Shown here: piece by piece, positions 1 through 8,113 of the stretch | Layout of the letters: each line of letters starts with the position of its first letter | How positions within the stretch are numbered: the stretch's first letter is position 1 | NCBI GenBank assembly: GCA_002315235.1 | Contig: DCGK01000046.1 | Location: 28,654 to 52,864 of the forward strand | DNA: 24,211 nucleotides | Direction: 5' to 3' | From: Ruminococcus sp. UBA1780 | Lineage (GTDB): Bacteria; Bacillota; Clostridia; Oscillospirales; Ruminococcaceae | Made by a program: the position numbers and the translations under genes | The notes under the pieces: generated by a model | The model's database searches: none | The model's input: only the letters and a program-made list of their open reading frames with translations | Told to the model about the DNA's origin: nothing

Positions 1-218
1 TTAATACAAATTTCTGCCGGATTATACATATAAATCATATATAACTTTAATGAGAAACATAAATGAATAACTTTTCCCTGATAGCAAAATACTGAAAATA
101 CTATACAAGTTGTTCTGCTTAAAAACATAATTTAAGTACGAATTGATTAAATTACGCCTGGCGGCATGGTTAAAACCGGCTTGTTAAAATTAAATAATAT
201 AAAAAATATATAAAAATA
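1..218. other. AT-rich non-coding stretch, no gene seen
   Basis: This stretch upstream of the first promoter is strongly AT-rich and holds no convincing reading frame on either strand. The only GC-richer patch is near 155-180 and has no clear hairpin with a T-run. I see no tRNA, repeat or riboswitch in it. It is probably the regulatory region of the glycosidase gene or the end of an upstream intergenic region. Confidence 0.5.
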
Positions 219-247
219 TTGACAAAGCTCAACTAAAGATGTATACT
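219..247 (+). promoter_or_regulatory. sigma-A-type promoter of the GH127 gene
   Basis: A perfect -35 hexamer TTGACA (219-224) is followed after exactly 17 bases by TATACT (242-247), one mismatch from the -10 consensus. Transcription would start near 254, leaving an untranslated leader of about 95 bases. The leader contains a short imperfect inverted repeat (AGGTGTACA near 256, TGTACCT near 280) that could be an operator or small hairpin. The start site is inferred. Confidence 0.75.
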
Positions 248-347
248 GTGATTAAAGGTGTACAGGAGATATTGGAACTTGTACCTGATAAAAACGTACA
301 AATTTTTAGATGGAACCGGATTGTATTAAAAAAGGAGTAAGGTTAAA

Positions 348-3300
348 ATGAACAAGAATGTTTTGAAGAGAGTGCTTTCCATGGCACTTTCAGGAACAAT
401 GGTGCTGTCAGCCGGGTACGGAAATCTAACGGCTTTTGACTTCATCGGAACAGGCACAGAGAGTGTGTCAGTAAGTGCAGCGGGACTGAATATCGCTGAT
501 TTCTCAATGACAGATCTTAAGATGACTGATGCATATGCTGTAAATGCATTTTCAAAGGAAGTAAAGTATCTGCTTTCCTTTGACAATAACAGACTGCTTG
601 CAGGTTTCCGTGACAACGCGGGAGTAAACATGCAGAATGCCAAGAGATACGGCGGATGGGAGAATACACTCATCGGCGGTCATACAGTTGGTCACTATCT
701 TTCAGCACTTGCACAGGCTTATACAAACCCTAATCTTTCATCATCTGACAAGACTGCAATTATGAACAAGATAAAGGCTCTTGTAGATGGTATGGCTGAG
801 TGTCAGAAAAACTCAAAGGGTCAGCCTGGATTCCTGTGGGCTGCTATCAAGAAGAGCGGCAAGGGTGTTGAATTCCAGTTTGATAACGTTGAAGCCGGCA
901 AGACAAGCAGTATTTTTGAAGATGCGTGGGTGCCGTGGTATACAATGCACAAGCTTATTCAGGGCTTTGTTGATGTTTACAAGTATACCGGATATGAAAA
1001 TGCGAAGAATGTCGCTTCAGGACTCGGTGACTGGACGTATAACAGAACAAGCAAGTGGAGTTCACAGACACAGTCAAAGGTTCTCAGTGTTGAGTACGGC
1101 GGTATGAATGACTGTCTCTACGAACTTTATACAATCACAGGCAAAAAGAATCATGCTGATGCTGCTCACAAGTTTGATGAAACAGCTCTTTATGACAAGG
1201 TTCTTAACGGCGGTGCAAACGTTCTTAACGGAAGACATGCAAACACAACAATTCCTAAGTTTATCGGTGCGCTTAAGAGGTATATCGTTCTTGACGGTGC
1301 GGATGGTTCAGACAAGTATCTGAAGTATGCTGAAGCATTCTGGGATAATGTTATTTCAAACCACACATATATCACAGGCGGTAACAGTGAATGGGAACAC
1401 TTCGGAATGGATAACATTCTCGACAAGGAGAGAACAAACTGTAACTGTGAAACATGTAACTCATACAACATGCTCAAGCTCAGCCGTGAACTTTTCAAGA
1501 TTACAGGCAACAAAAAATACATGGATTATTATGAAAGAACATATTACAACTCAATTCTTTCATCACAGAATCCTGAAACAGGTATGACAACATACTTCCA
1601 GCCAATGGCTACAGGCTACTTCAAGGTTTACAGCTCTGAATTTGATCATTTCTGGTGCTGTACAGGCAGTGGTATGGAAAGCTTCTCAAAACTCGGTGAC
1701 ACAATGTACATGAAGAAGGGAAGCACACTTTACGTAAACTTCTATCAGAGCTCAGTAATTGACTGGAAGGAACAGAGCGTAAAGATTACTCAGGAAAGCA
1801 CAATTCCTGACGGTGACAAGACAACATTTACAGTTGACGGTTCAGGTTCTCTTGATCTCCGTTTCCGTATTCCTGACTGGATTGCAGGCAGCATGACAAT
1901 CAAGGTAAACGGCGAAAAGGCTGCTTATACAGAAGTTGACGGATATGCTCAGCTCAAGAAGGATTTCAGCAGCGGCGACAAGATTGAGCTTACTATTCCT
2001 GAAAAGGTAGTTGCACATGCGCTCCCTGACAACGGCGGAAATGCATATGCGTTCACATACGGTCCGATTGTACTCAGTGCTGAACTCGGCACAGCAGACA
2101 TGAAGAAGGGCTCAACAGGTATGTGGGTTTCAATTCCTGAAAAGTCAACAGTAAGCGACGATACAGTCTATATCAAGGGTGAGAACGGTTCAGTTGCAAG
2201 CTATATGGCTGAGATTGACAAGTTCCTTGTAAAGGACGCATCAGGACTTAAGTTTAAGCTTACAGGAACAGACAAGGAACTCACATTCACACCTCACTAC
2301 AGACAGTATAAGCAGAGATACGGTATCTACTGGCACTACAAGAACTCAGGACAGGTTGTTGAAAAGCCTGTAAAGAAGGCAGATTTTACAGTAACTGATA
2401 CAGTACAGCCTGGTTACGGTCAGTACGAAATCGATGATCTTCACAAGATGGCAGAATATCTTTCAGAATCAGTTACTGATGACAGCACATACAGATTCAC
2501 AACTGACGGAAACGGATATTTCGGATACCGTATGGCAGTTGATGACGAAGCAGATTACTCACTTCTTACAGTTACTTTCAGAAAGGAAGATAACGGTAAG
2601 ACAATGAGAATTCGTGTAGGCAACAGAATTTTATTCAGTCAGAAGCTTAACTATACAGGAACAGAAAGCAATTATGATGTTAAGATTAAAGTTCCTGCTG
2701 ACCTTGTAAAGTCATGTGCCAAAGAAGTTGAAGCTATGGGCGAAACCAAGAAGGTTGTTGATGTCTTCTTTGCATCAACAGACGGCAAGCCGAGTGCAAG
2801 AATATGCGACTTCATCTATATGACAGCTGTCAAGACTCTTTACACAAGTGATGCCACTGTTGCATACTTTGTAGACTGCGGAGACCATAACACCAACACT
2901 GTTACAGGTACTGACAAGTTTGGTTTCTTCAACAGCAGAACTGATCAGGTATACGGACCGGACGAAGTAACAGGCGCAAGCTGGGGCGTTATTGATGATA
3001 CAAAGGATCAGTACAACGGCGCTTCAAAGAGCAGCGGTGTATATACAGCAAATACATGGTGTCATGAACAGAATACAGCTGACGGCCAGAACAAGGCAAA
3101 TACAAACCGTTACACAAAGAATCAGTATGAAAACAATATAGCAAGACACATTGACTACGGATTTGAACTTCCTGACGGTGACTACAACGTTGAGATAGGT
3201 TTCTGTGATCCGTGGAAATGTTCAAACAATCCTACTGTATATGCAAACTACGGTCAGGATAACCAGAGCACAGTTGCAGAAAAGGTTTCCCTTAACGGTT

Positions 3301-3641
3301 CAAACGGAACTGCAAAGGGCAAGGTTAATGTAGAAGGCGGAAAGCTTACACTTAACTTCAGATCTGAAGACAAGGCTATTAACGTAAGCTATATTATCAT
3401 CAAGGCAGCAGATAACCATTCATTTGATTCTGGTTCTCCTGAATCATCTGCATTTACTGCAGGCATCAAGGGCGACGTTAATTCAGACAGCAAGCTTGAT
3501 TCAGCAGATGCCGTATTAATGCAGAAGTACATGTTCAGCGGTGAGGAACAGCTTGACGGATACAACGCTGATATGGACAATTCAAGCAGCCTTGGAATTC
3601 TTGACATGGTACTCCTTAAGAGTGCTGTTATATCCAAGTAA
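348..3641 (+). CDS. secreted GH127-type beta-L-arabinofuranosidase-like protein with dockerin
   Basis: Large (1097 aa) exported glycoside hydrolase of the GH127/GH146 (DUF1680) group, which releases beta-L-arabinofuranose from plant glycans. A basic, hydrophobic signal peptide covers about residues 1-25. The catalytic domain runs from about 50 to 680. It shows the group's zinc/cysteine active site: Glu368 and Cys370 (in NCNCETCNSYNML) and the Cys437-Cys438 pair (in HFWCCTGSG), matching the zinc-bound cysteine nucleophile described for HypBA1. Glu348 or Glu350 is the likely acid/base. Two beta-sandwich regions follow (about 690-845 and 855-1025; the second resembles carbohydrate-binding modules). 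Residues about 1040-1097 are a type I dockerin with two calcium-loop repeats (GDVNSDSKLD and ADMDNSSSLG), so the enzyme probably docks on a cellulosomal scaffoldin. A strong AAAGGAG site sits 12 bases before the ATG. The split between GH127, GH146 and related families, and the exact substrate, cannot be settled by eye. Confidence 0.88.
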   Translation: MNKNVLKRVLSMALSGTMVLSAGYGNLTAFDFIGTGTESVSVSAAGLNIADFSMTDLKMTDAYAVNAFSKEVKYLLSFDNNRLLAGFRDNAGVNMQNAKRYGGWENTLIGGHTVGHYLSALAQAYTNPNLSSSDKTAIMNKIKALVDGMAECQKNSKGQPGFLWAAIKKSGKGVEFQFDNVEAGKTSSIFEDAWVPWYTMHKLIQGFVDVYKYTGYENAKNVASGLGDWTYNRTSKWSSQTQSKVLSVEYGGMNDCLYELYTITGKKNHADAAHKFDETALYDKVLNGGANVLNGRHANTTIPKFIGALKRYIVLDGADGSDKYLKYAEAFWDNVISNHTYITGGNSEWEHFGMDNILDKERTNCNCETCNSYNMLKLSRELFKITGNKKYMDYYERTYYNSILSSQNPETGMTTYFQPMATGYFKVYSSEFDHFWCCTGSGMESFSKLGDTMYMKKGSTLYVNFYQSSVIDWKEQSVKITQESTIPDGDKTTFTVDGSGSLDLRFRIPDWIAGSMTIKVNGEKAAYTEVDGYAQLKKDFSSGDKIELTIPEKVVAHALPDNGGNAYAFTYGPIVLSAELGTADMKKGSTGMWVSIPEKSTVSDDTVYIKGENGSVASYMAEIDKFLVKDASGLKFKLTGTDKELTFTPHYRQYKQRYGIYWHYKNSGQVVEKPVKKADFTVTDTVQPGYGQYEIDDLHKMAEYLSESVTDDSTYRFTTDGNGYFGYRMAVDDEADYSLLTVTFRKEDNGKTMRIRVGNRILFSQKLNYTGTESNYDVKIKVPADLVKSCAKEVEAMGETKKVVDVFFASTDGKPSARICDFIYMTAVKTLYTSDATVAYFVDCGDHNTNTVTGTDKFGFFNSRTDQVYGPDEVTGASWGVIDDTKDQYNGASKSSGVYTANTWCHEQNTADGQNKANTNRYTKNQYENNIARHIDYGFELPDGDYNVEIGFCDPWKCSNNPTVYANYGQDNQSTVAEKVSLNGSNGTAKGKVNVEGGKLTLNFRSEDKAINVSYIIIKAADNHSFDSGSPESSAFTAGIKGDVNSDSKLDSADAVLMQKYMFSGEEQLDGYNADMDNSSSLGILDMVLLKSAVISK

Positions 3642-3677
3642 AATCGCTGATACCATCCTTTCATATTTTGTAAACTT

Positions 3678-3712
3678 AAACCGCTTTTCCTGCGTGGAAA
3701 GGCGGTTTGGTT
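3678..3712 (+). terminator. Rho-independent terminator after the GH127 gene
   Basis: A 13-bp stem (AAACCGCTTTTCC at 3678-3690 with GGAAAGGCGGTTT at 3696-3708, one G-U pair) encloses a five-base loop. The trailing T-run is short (GGTTTAT), so termination may be partial. Confidence 0.75.
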
Positions 3713-3740
3713 TATATATGACAAATTTATGCTGTATTCA

Positions 3741-3769
3741 TTGACGTATTATAATAATTATGGTAACAT
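3741..3769 (+). promoter_or_regulatory. candidate promoter of the membrane protein gene
   Basis: TTGACG (3741-3746) lies 17 bases before TAACAT (3764-3769), in the gap between the upstream terminator and the next gene. The -35 is one base off consensus; the -10 is weaker. The region is AT-rich, so alternative -10 boxes exist. Confidence 0.45.
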
Positions 3770-3834
3770 ATAAACTGTGTACTGTATTTTCAGCACCGAA
3801 AACAAGAAAAAAATAATGAAGGAGAAAAACAAAT

Positions 3835-5085
3835 ATGCCACATTCATCAGGAGGCGGAAGTCACGGCGGCGGAAGTCACGGGGGAAGTCATCACAGCAGC
3901 AGAGGAGGAAGCAGAGGTTCATCGGGACCAAGATATTCCAGAAGACCGTACAGAAATTCCAGAAGATATATGTATTATGACAGGAGGGGGCGTGAACGTT
4001 ATATTTACTGTTCTGAACGTCCTAAGCCGATGAGTCCGGTTTCATTTGTAATCACACTGGTATTTTTTATTCCTTTTCTGATATCAGGAATGGTACTGAC
4101 AGCTACTTCACTGACAGGCATTTTTCCATTCCGGCTGAAGCCTGTGTATACACGTCCGGCAAGCCACATAGAGGATAATACCGGATGTATAAACAATGAA
4201 TCCGAACTTGAGGAAGTTCTCGTGAAGTTTGAGAATAAAACAGGAATAAGTCCTTATATTCTTACAGTGACCAACAGCGACTGGATTGAAAACTATACGA
4301 ATCTTGAAAGCTATTCGTACACAGCTTATCTTGAACGTTTCAGTGACGAACAGCATTTTCTTGTTGTATATTCAGATCCTTTGAGAGACAGAAATTCAGA
4401 TTTTATTGACTGGTACTGGGAAGGCATGCAGGGAGATGACACTGATGCTATTATTTCAGAGTCTCACTTTGCGAAGTTTCAGACAAAACTTCATTCAGGA
4501 CTTGTAAGGGAGAATGTATCGGTTGGCGAAGCATTTGAGGATGCGTTTTCGGATTCGCTTGATTATATGATGAAACCTTCATTTCCGTCAGCAGAAAAGG
4601 CGGAAACTCTGTTTTTTGCCTTTATATGGGATTTGTTCATCGTAATTTATATAGCAGGTATTTTAAATTCATGGTTTAATTCAAGAAGACAGTATTATGA
4701 GGACAGCACAAATCCTGTTTCAGATTCACTGAACGGCAGACTCGGAAGTTCTGATAACTACGGTTCACAGTACAGCGGATACAATACGCGCAGCTACGGC
4801 GGAGGTTACGGTTATCAGGGCAGAGGTTACGGAACTGGCTACGGAGAGATGAAATTTGATTCTGATCCGGATGCTGTCCGGAACGGATATCCTTCATCAG
4901 GTGAAGCGCAGAATATTAACCGCAGTTACGGTTCACAGTATGATGTAAGCCACATTGGTTTTGACCAGCCTGCGCCGCGCAGAAAACCCGGCAATGAGAT
5001 GGATGAAATCAGTTTTGATGATATTTACGGACAGCGCACATATAACAGCAGCTCTGATTCATATCAGGGTCCGGAAATAAAATAG
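3835..5085 (+). CDS. two-pass membrane protein with Gly/Ser/His-rich N-terminus
   Basis: A 416-aa membrane protein that I cannot assign to a named family with certainty. Residues 1-40 are almost wholly Gly, Ser, His and Arg, with GGSHG repeats. A hydrophobic segment lies at about 68-92 and another at about 258-278. Between them is a roughly 165-residue soluble domain, probably outside the cell, containing a strand-rich stretch (ending HFLVVYSDP) that resembles the TPM-domain fold of membrane repair/phosphatase-like proteins; that likeness is tentative. The C-terminal 135 residues are low-complexity and rich in Gly, Tyr and Ser, probably cytoplasmic and disordered. The start is supported by AAGGAG about 12 bases upstream. 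It has its own likely promoter and is followed by a weak hairpin, so it may be monocistronic or read into the radical SAM gene. Confidence 0.7.
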   Translation: MPHSSGGGSHGGGSHGGSHHSSRGGSRGSSGPRYSRRPYRNSRRYMYYDRRGRERYIYCSERPKPMSPVSFVITLVFFIPFLISGMVLTATSLTGIFPFRLKPVYTRPASHIEDNTGCINNESELEEVLVKFENKTGISPYILTVTNSDWIENYTNLESYSYTAYLERFSDEQHFLVVYSDPLRDRNSDFIDWYWEGMQGDDTDAIISESHFAKFQTKLHSGLVRENVSVGEAFEDAFSDSLDYMMKPSFPSAEKAETLFFAFIWDLFIVIYIAGILNSWFNSRRQYYEDSTNPVSDSLNGRLGSSDNYGSQYSGYNTRSYGGGYGYQGRGYGTGYGEMKFDSDPDAVRNGYPSSGEAQNINRSYGSQYDVSHIGFDQPAPRRKPGNEMDEISFDDIYGQRTYNSSSDSYQGPEIK

Positions 5086-5089
5086 TTTC

Positions 5090-5126
5090 ACAGGCTGCAG
5101 GGCATTCACATTGCCCTGTGGCCTGT
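5090..5126 (+). terminator. hairpin between membrane protein and radical SAM genes
   Basis: ACAGGC plus CAGGGCA (5090-5095, 5098-5104) pair with TGCCCTG plus GCCTGT (5112-5118, 5121-5126), leaving a two-base internal mismatch and a seven-base loop. Only three T residues follow closely, so it may attenuate or protect mRNA rather than terminate fully. It begins four bases after the upstream stop codon. Confidence 0.5.
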
Positions 5127-5140
5127 ATTTCGGGAAGGTG

Positions 5141-6064
5141 ATGAAACTGAATACTGAAAAACTTGCTTCATGCAGACTGTGTCCGCGTGAATGCGGAGCA
5201 GACAGGACAAAAGGTACAGGATACTGCGGGGCACCGGCAGAAGTGACAGCAGGAAGGGCATCTCTTCATATGTGGGAGGAGCCGTGCATATCAGGGGAGA
5301 GCGGATCAGGTACGGTGTTTTTCTCAGGGTGTCCGCTCAGATGTGTTTACTGTCAGAATTATACGATTTCAGACTGCAGTAACGGAATAAAAATTACAGA
5401 TGAGCGGCTTTCTGAAATTTTTCTGGAACTGCAGACAAGAGGCGCGAACAATATTAATCTTGTGACTCCGACTCATTATACACTGTCAGTTATAAATGCA
5501 GTAAAGCTTGCACGTGAGGGCGGACTTACTGTTCCGGTTGTGTACAACTGCAGCGGTTATGAGAAGCCGGAGACACTTGAACTTCTTGACGGAACAGTTG
5601 ACATATACCTGACTGATTTTAAGTATATAAGAAAGGAAACGGCACAGAGATATTCCGGCGCACCGGATTATCCTGAAGCTGCTTCTGAAGCACTTGAGAT
5701 TATGTTCAGACAGACCGGCAGACCTGTGTTTGACAGCGAAGGCATGATGAAAAAAGGTATAATTGCAAGGCATCTCATTTTGCCGGATCATGCTGAGGAG
5801 GCAAAGGAGATAATAGAATATCTGTATGAAAAATATTCTGATGATATTTTTCTGAGTATAATGAATCAGTATACTCCTGTGAGAAATTTTGAAGATTTCC
5901 CGGAGCTTAACAGAAAGGTTTCCGGGGAGGAATACAGCAGTGTTATTGGTTTTGCGGAACGAATAGGCGTTGTAAATGCTTTTGTTCAGGACGGTGAAGC
6001 TGCATCGGAAAGCTTCATTCCGTGTTTTGACGGTTCAGGAATAGTGTACGGAAAGAGAGGGTGA
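5141..6064 (+). CDS. radical SAM protein, PflA/PflX-like
   Basis: A 307-aa radical S-adenosylmethionine protein of the pyruvate-formate-lyase-activating-enzyme-like group (COG1313 type). The iron-sulfur/SAM motif CxxxCxxC is Cys64, Cys68 and Cys71 (in SGCPLRCVYCQN). An extra N-terminal cysteine set (Cys11, Cys14, Cys18, Cys29) is usual for this subgroup and may bind a second cluster or zinc. The conserved segment NINLVTPTHYT follows the cluster. The true substrate of this group is not established, so no symbol is given. I start at ATG 5141: a TTG at 5111 is in frame but sits inside the hairpin stem and lacks a ribosome site. The sequence GGGAAGGTG is very close to the ATG, so the exact start is moderately certain. 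The next gene starts five bases after the stop. Confidence 0.82.
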   Translation: MKLNTEKLASCRLCPRECGADRTKGTGYCGAPAEVTAGRASLHMWEEPCISGESGSGTVFFSGCPLRCVYCQNYTISDCSNGIKITDERLSEIFLELQTRGANNINLVTPTHYTLSVINAVKLAREGGLTVPVVYNCSGYEKPETLELLDGTVDIYLTDFKYIRKETAQRYSGAPDYPEAASEALEIMFRQTGRPVFDSEGMMKKGIIARHLILPDHAEEAKEIIEYLYEKYSDDIFLSIMNQYTPVRNFEDFPELNRKVSGEEYSSVIGFAERIGVVNAFVQDGEAASESFIPCFDGSGIVYGKRG

Positions 6065-6068
6065 TTTT

Positions 6069-6629
6069 TTGAATAAAGTATGGAATCATTTTAAAACTGT
6101 AAGCAGGCACAGACATCAGGTATTTCTGCACTGTATTAAAGCAGGAATACTGTTTCAGGGGCTTACGCATGATCTTTCCAAGTTTTCGTTCTGTGAATTC
6201 TGGGGAGGAGTGAAATTTTATCAGGGAACACGTTCGCCGCATGAGGCAGAAAGAGAAACATATGGTTTTTCTTATGCATGGATGCATCACAAGGGACGAA
6301 ACAGACATCATTTTGAATACTGGAGTGACTACGACTATAAAACGAAAAAGCCGATGCCTGTGCGCATGCCTGTAAAGTATGTCAAGGAAATGTTCTGTGA
6401 CAGAGTTGCTGCCAGTAAAATTTATATGAAAGACAAGTACACGGACAGCGCTCCTCTCGAATATTTTCTTCGTGCAAAAGGAAAAAGGGCAATCCATCAG
6501 GAAACGTCAGATCTTCTTGAAAAGCTTCTTACGATGCTTTCAGAAAAGGGTGAGGATGAAACCTTCAGATATATAAGGGAACTTAAGGAATACGATTTAC
6601 AGCCGGAAGGAGTAAACAGAGATGATTAA
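6069..6629 (+). CDS. small His-rich protein, DUF5662-like
   Basis: A 186-aa soluble protein. Its first half is rich in histidines and aromatic residues in a pattern suggesting metal binding: SRHRHQVFLHCIKAG, LTHDLSKFS, SPHEAERE and AWMHHKGRNRHHFEYW. This matches my memory of the DUF5662 family, whose biochemical function is unknown; the HD of THDLSK is reminiscent of HD-type metal phosphohydrolases, but that is speculative. The start is TTG at 6069, preceded by GAGAGGGTGAT at a good distance. It lies between the radical SAM gene and thrB, overlapping thrB by eight bases, so it is translated from the same mRNA. Confidence 0.72.
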   Translation: MNKVWNHFKTVSRHRHQVFLHCIKAGILFQGLTHDLSKFSFCEFWGGVKFYQGTRSPHEAERETYGFSYAWMHHKGRNRHHFEYWSDYDYKTKKPMPVRMPVKYVKEMFCDRVAASKIYMKDKYTDSAPLEYFLRAKGKRAIHQETSDLLEKLLTMLSEKGEDETFRYIRELKEYDLQPEGVNRDD

Positions 6630-7509
6630 GATACAGGTACCTGCAACAAGTGCAAATCTGGGTGCAGGTTTTGATGCGCTTGGACTGGCGCTGGGATTTT
6701 ACAATTTCGTTGAGATGGAGGAGTCGGACAGAATTGATATCTCTTCAGCTGACGGGCTTGATATCCCTAAGGATGAAAACAATATGATTTATGTGGCTGC
6801 AAGAGATCTTTACGAGGTATGCGGCAGAAAAATGCCGGGAATGAAGATTGTTCAGACTAACAATATTCCGATGGCACGAGGCCTGGGTTCATCTTCTGCA
6901 TGTATTGTGGCAGGTCTTGCAGGTGCAAATCATCTCCTTGGAAATCCGCTTACACAGGACGACCTTGTTGATCTTGCAGCACAGATAGAAGGCCATCCGG
7001 ACAATACGGCACCGGCACTTCTGGGCGGTATTGTCACAGCGGTATTTGACGGCAGAAAGGTGCACTGGGTTAAGCAGGAGGTTTATACAAAACTCAGATT
7101 TGTTACAATTATTCCGGACTTTGAGCTTAAGACTGAAAAGGCGAGAGCGTGTCTGCCGTCACAGGTGTCACATAAGGACGCTGTCTATAATCTTTCAAGG
7201 GCTGCACTGTTCTCAGCGTCCCTGCTTACAGGAAAATTTGAAAATCTCCGTACTGCAGTTCATGACAGACTTCACCAGCCATACAGAATGGAACTTATTC
7301 CTCACTGTCGTGAAGTATTTGACATTGCATACACTCACGGTGCATACGGCGCATATATTTCAGGTGCAGGTCCTACAATCATGGCTATAGTTGATGAGGA
7401 CAATACATATTTCACAGGAAAGATGAAGTTTTCACTTGAAAATGCCGGAATAAAAGGCTGGCAGGTTCATGATTTTCATATAGACAATGAAGGTACGAGG
7501 ATAGTGTAA
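6622..7509 (+). CDS. thrB: homoserine kinase
   Basis: A 295-aa GHMP-family kinase that phosphorylates L-homoserine with ATP in threonine biosynthesis, in the cytoplasm. The start IKIQVPATSANLGAGFDALG is the family's N-terminal substrate motif. The ATP-binding loop GLGSSSA is at residues 87-93, IEGHPDNTAPALLGG follows, and the C-terminal glycine motif AYISGAGPTIMAI is intact. Length is typical. GGAAGGAG lies about 11 bases before the ATG, which overlaps the end of the upstream gene. No other threonine-pathway gene is next to it here. A hairpin terminator follows at once. Confidence 0.93.
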   Translation: MIKIQVPATSANLGAGFDALGLALGFYNFVEMEESDRIDISSADGLDIPKDENNMIYVAARDLYEVCGRKMPGMKIVQTNNIPMARGLGSSSACIVAGLAGANHLLGNPLTQDDLVDLAAQIEGHPDNTAPALLGGIVTAVFDGRKVHWVKQEVYTKLRFVTIIPDFELKTEKARACLPSQVSHKDAVYNLSRAALFSASLLTGKFENLRTAVHDRLHQPYRMELIPHCREVFDIAYTHGAYGAYISGAGPTIMAIVDEDNTYFTGKMKFSLENAGIKGWQVHDFHIDNEGTRIV

Positions 7510-7518
7510 TACATAACG

Positions 7519-7559
7519 GCTGCATGTGGTAGACAGATATCACATGCAGCTTTTCTCTT
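7519..7559 (+). terminator. Rho-independent terminator after thrB
   Basis: A perfect 10-bp stem (GCTGCATGTG 7519-7528, CACATGCAGC 7541-7550) with a 12-base loop is followed by TTTTCTCTT. It closes the thrB operon. Its right arm starts with the CACA that is also the first unit of the 20-bp periodic array. Confidence 0.88.
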
Positions 7560-7680
7560 GCACAATTCTGTGTTTCAGTTCACATATATTTTTCCGGCAT
7601 CACAAATACTGTTTCCGTATCACAAATGAATTTCTGAAATCACATAAGATTTTTTTAAATCACAATTTGTACGTTTAGTG
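7541..7680. repeat. seven-unit array with exact 20-bp period
   Basis: The tetramer CACA occurs at 7541, 7561, 7581, 7601, 7621, 7641 and 7661, each exactly 20 bases after the last. Four units read ATCACA with an A/T-rich continuation (CACAAAT, CACATA, CACAATT). Most units carry a T-rich core (TTTC/TTTT) about 10 bases in, giving a rough consensus CACAAATNNTTTTCNGNNAT. Two helical turns per unit put the motif on one face of the DNA. The last unit ends where the -35 box of the operon promoter begins. It looks like a multi-site operator or a bent-DNA activating element; the binding protein is unknown, and the adjacent XRE regulator is the first suspect. Confidence 0.75.
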
Positions 7681-7709
7681 TTGACACAATGAAATAAAAG
7701 TGGTATAAT
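7681..7709 (+). promoter_or_regulatory. consensus promoter of the eight-gene operon
   Basis: TTGACA (7681-7686), a 17-base spacer and TATAAT (7704-7709) match the sigma-A consensus at all twelve positions. The predicted start near 7716 leaves a leader of about 75 bases. Such a perfect promoter normally needs repression, which fits the periodic array directly upstream and the regulator encoded first. Confidence 0.9.
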
Positions 7710-7791
7710 ACATAATATAAAGTAATATATTCGCATTATTTTATGCAAATTACTCATTATGATATTAAAAAAGAATAGGGGTTGTTTTATT

Positions 7792-8070
7792 ATGAGCGAA
7801 GAAACAAAAGATTTACTGGTTGAAAGAATGACTGAAAATCTCGTGGTACTCAGAGCAAAGCTCGGTATTACACAGGCAGAACTTGCTGATATCGCTGGTA
7901 TGAGCAGACAGACAATTCTTGCAATTGAAAAGAAGCAGAGAACAATGACATGGAATACTTTCCTTTCACTTCTCTTCATTTTCTCAGTAAACAAGGACAC
8001 TGCAGCACTTCTTAATCTGTTTGAAATTCTTACAGATGAACTTACTGCATACGTTACAGTAAAGAAGTAA
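7792..8070 (+). CDS. small XRE-family transcriptional regulator
   Basis: A 92-aa DNA-binding protein with a Cro/C1-type helix-turn-helix at about residues 22-58 (ITQAELADIAGMSRQTILAI followed by EKKQR). The C-terminal third is a short helical region, probably for dimerisation. ATG 7792 is chosen because AGGGG lies about 10 bases upstream; an in-frame start at 7759 would add 11 unconserved-looking residues. It is the first gene after the consensus promoter and only 43 bases precede the next gene, so it most likely autoregulates the whole operon. Target sites are inferred, not shown. Confidence 0.85.
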   Translation: MSEETKDLLVERMTENLVVLRAKLGITQAELADIAGMSRQTILAIEKKQRTMTWNTFLSLLFIFSVNKDTAALLNLFEILTDELTAYVTVKK

Positions 8071-8113
8071 ACTGCCGTTCGTGATAGTAAGGCCGGATTC
8101 GGCGGAGGGTTCT

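Noticed and set aside
326..3724. Antisense and out-of-frame reading frames across the GH127 gene (e.g. minus strand 326-673, 3389-3724; plus strand 787-1107).
   Set aside because: They lie entirely or almost entirely over a gene with clear domains and motifs, have no ribosome sites and show no recognisable domain.
5111..5140. TTG at 5111 as the start of the radical SAM protein.
   Set aside because: It falls in the stem of the 5090-5126 hairpin with no ribosome site; the cysteine motif conserved at the N-terminus starts after ATG 5141.
7541..7680. CRISPR array or plasmid-type iterons.
   Set aside because: Units share only a short motif with no spacers of constant length between true repeats, and no Rep gene is near.
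7759..7791. Longer start for the XRE regulator.
   Set aside because: The extra 11 residues fall in the AT-rich leader and the ribosome site AGGGG is placed for ATG 7792.
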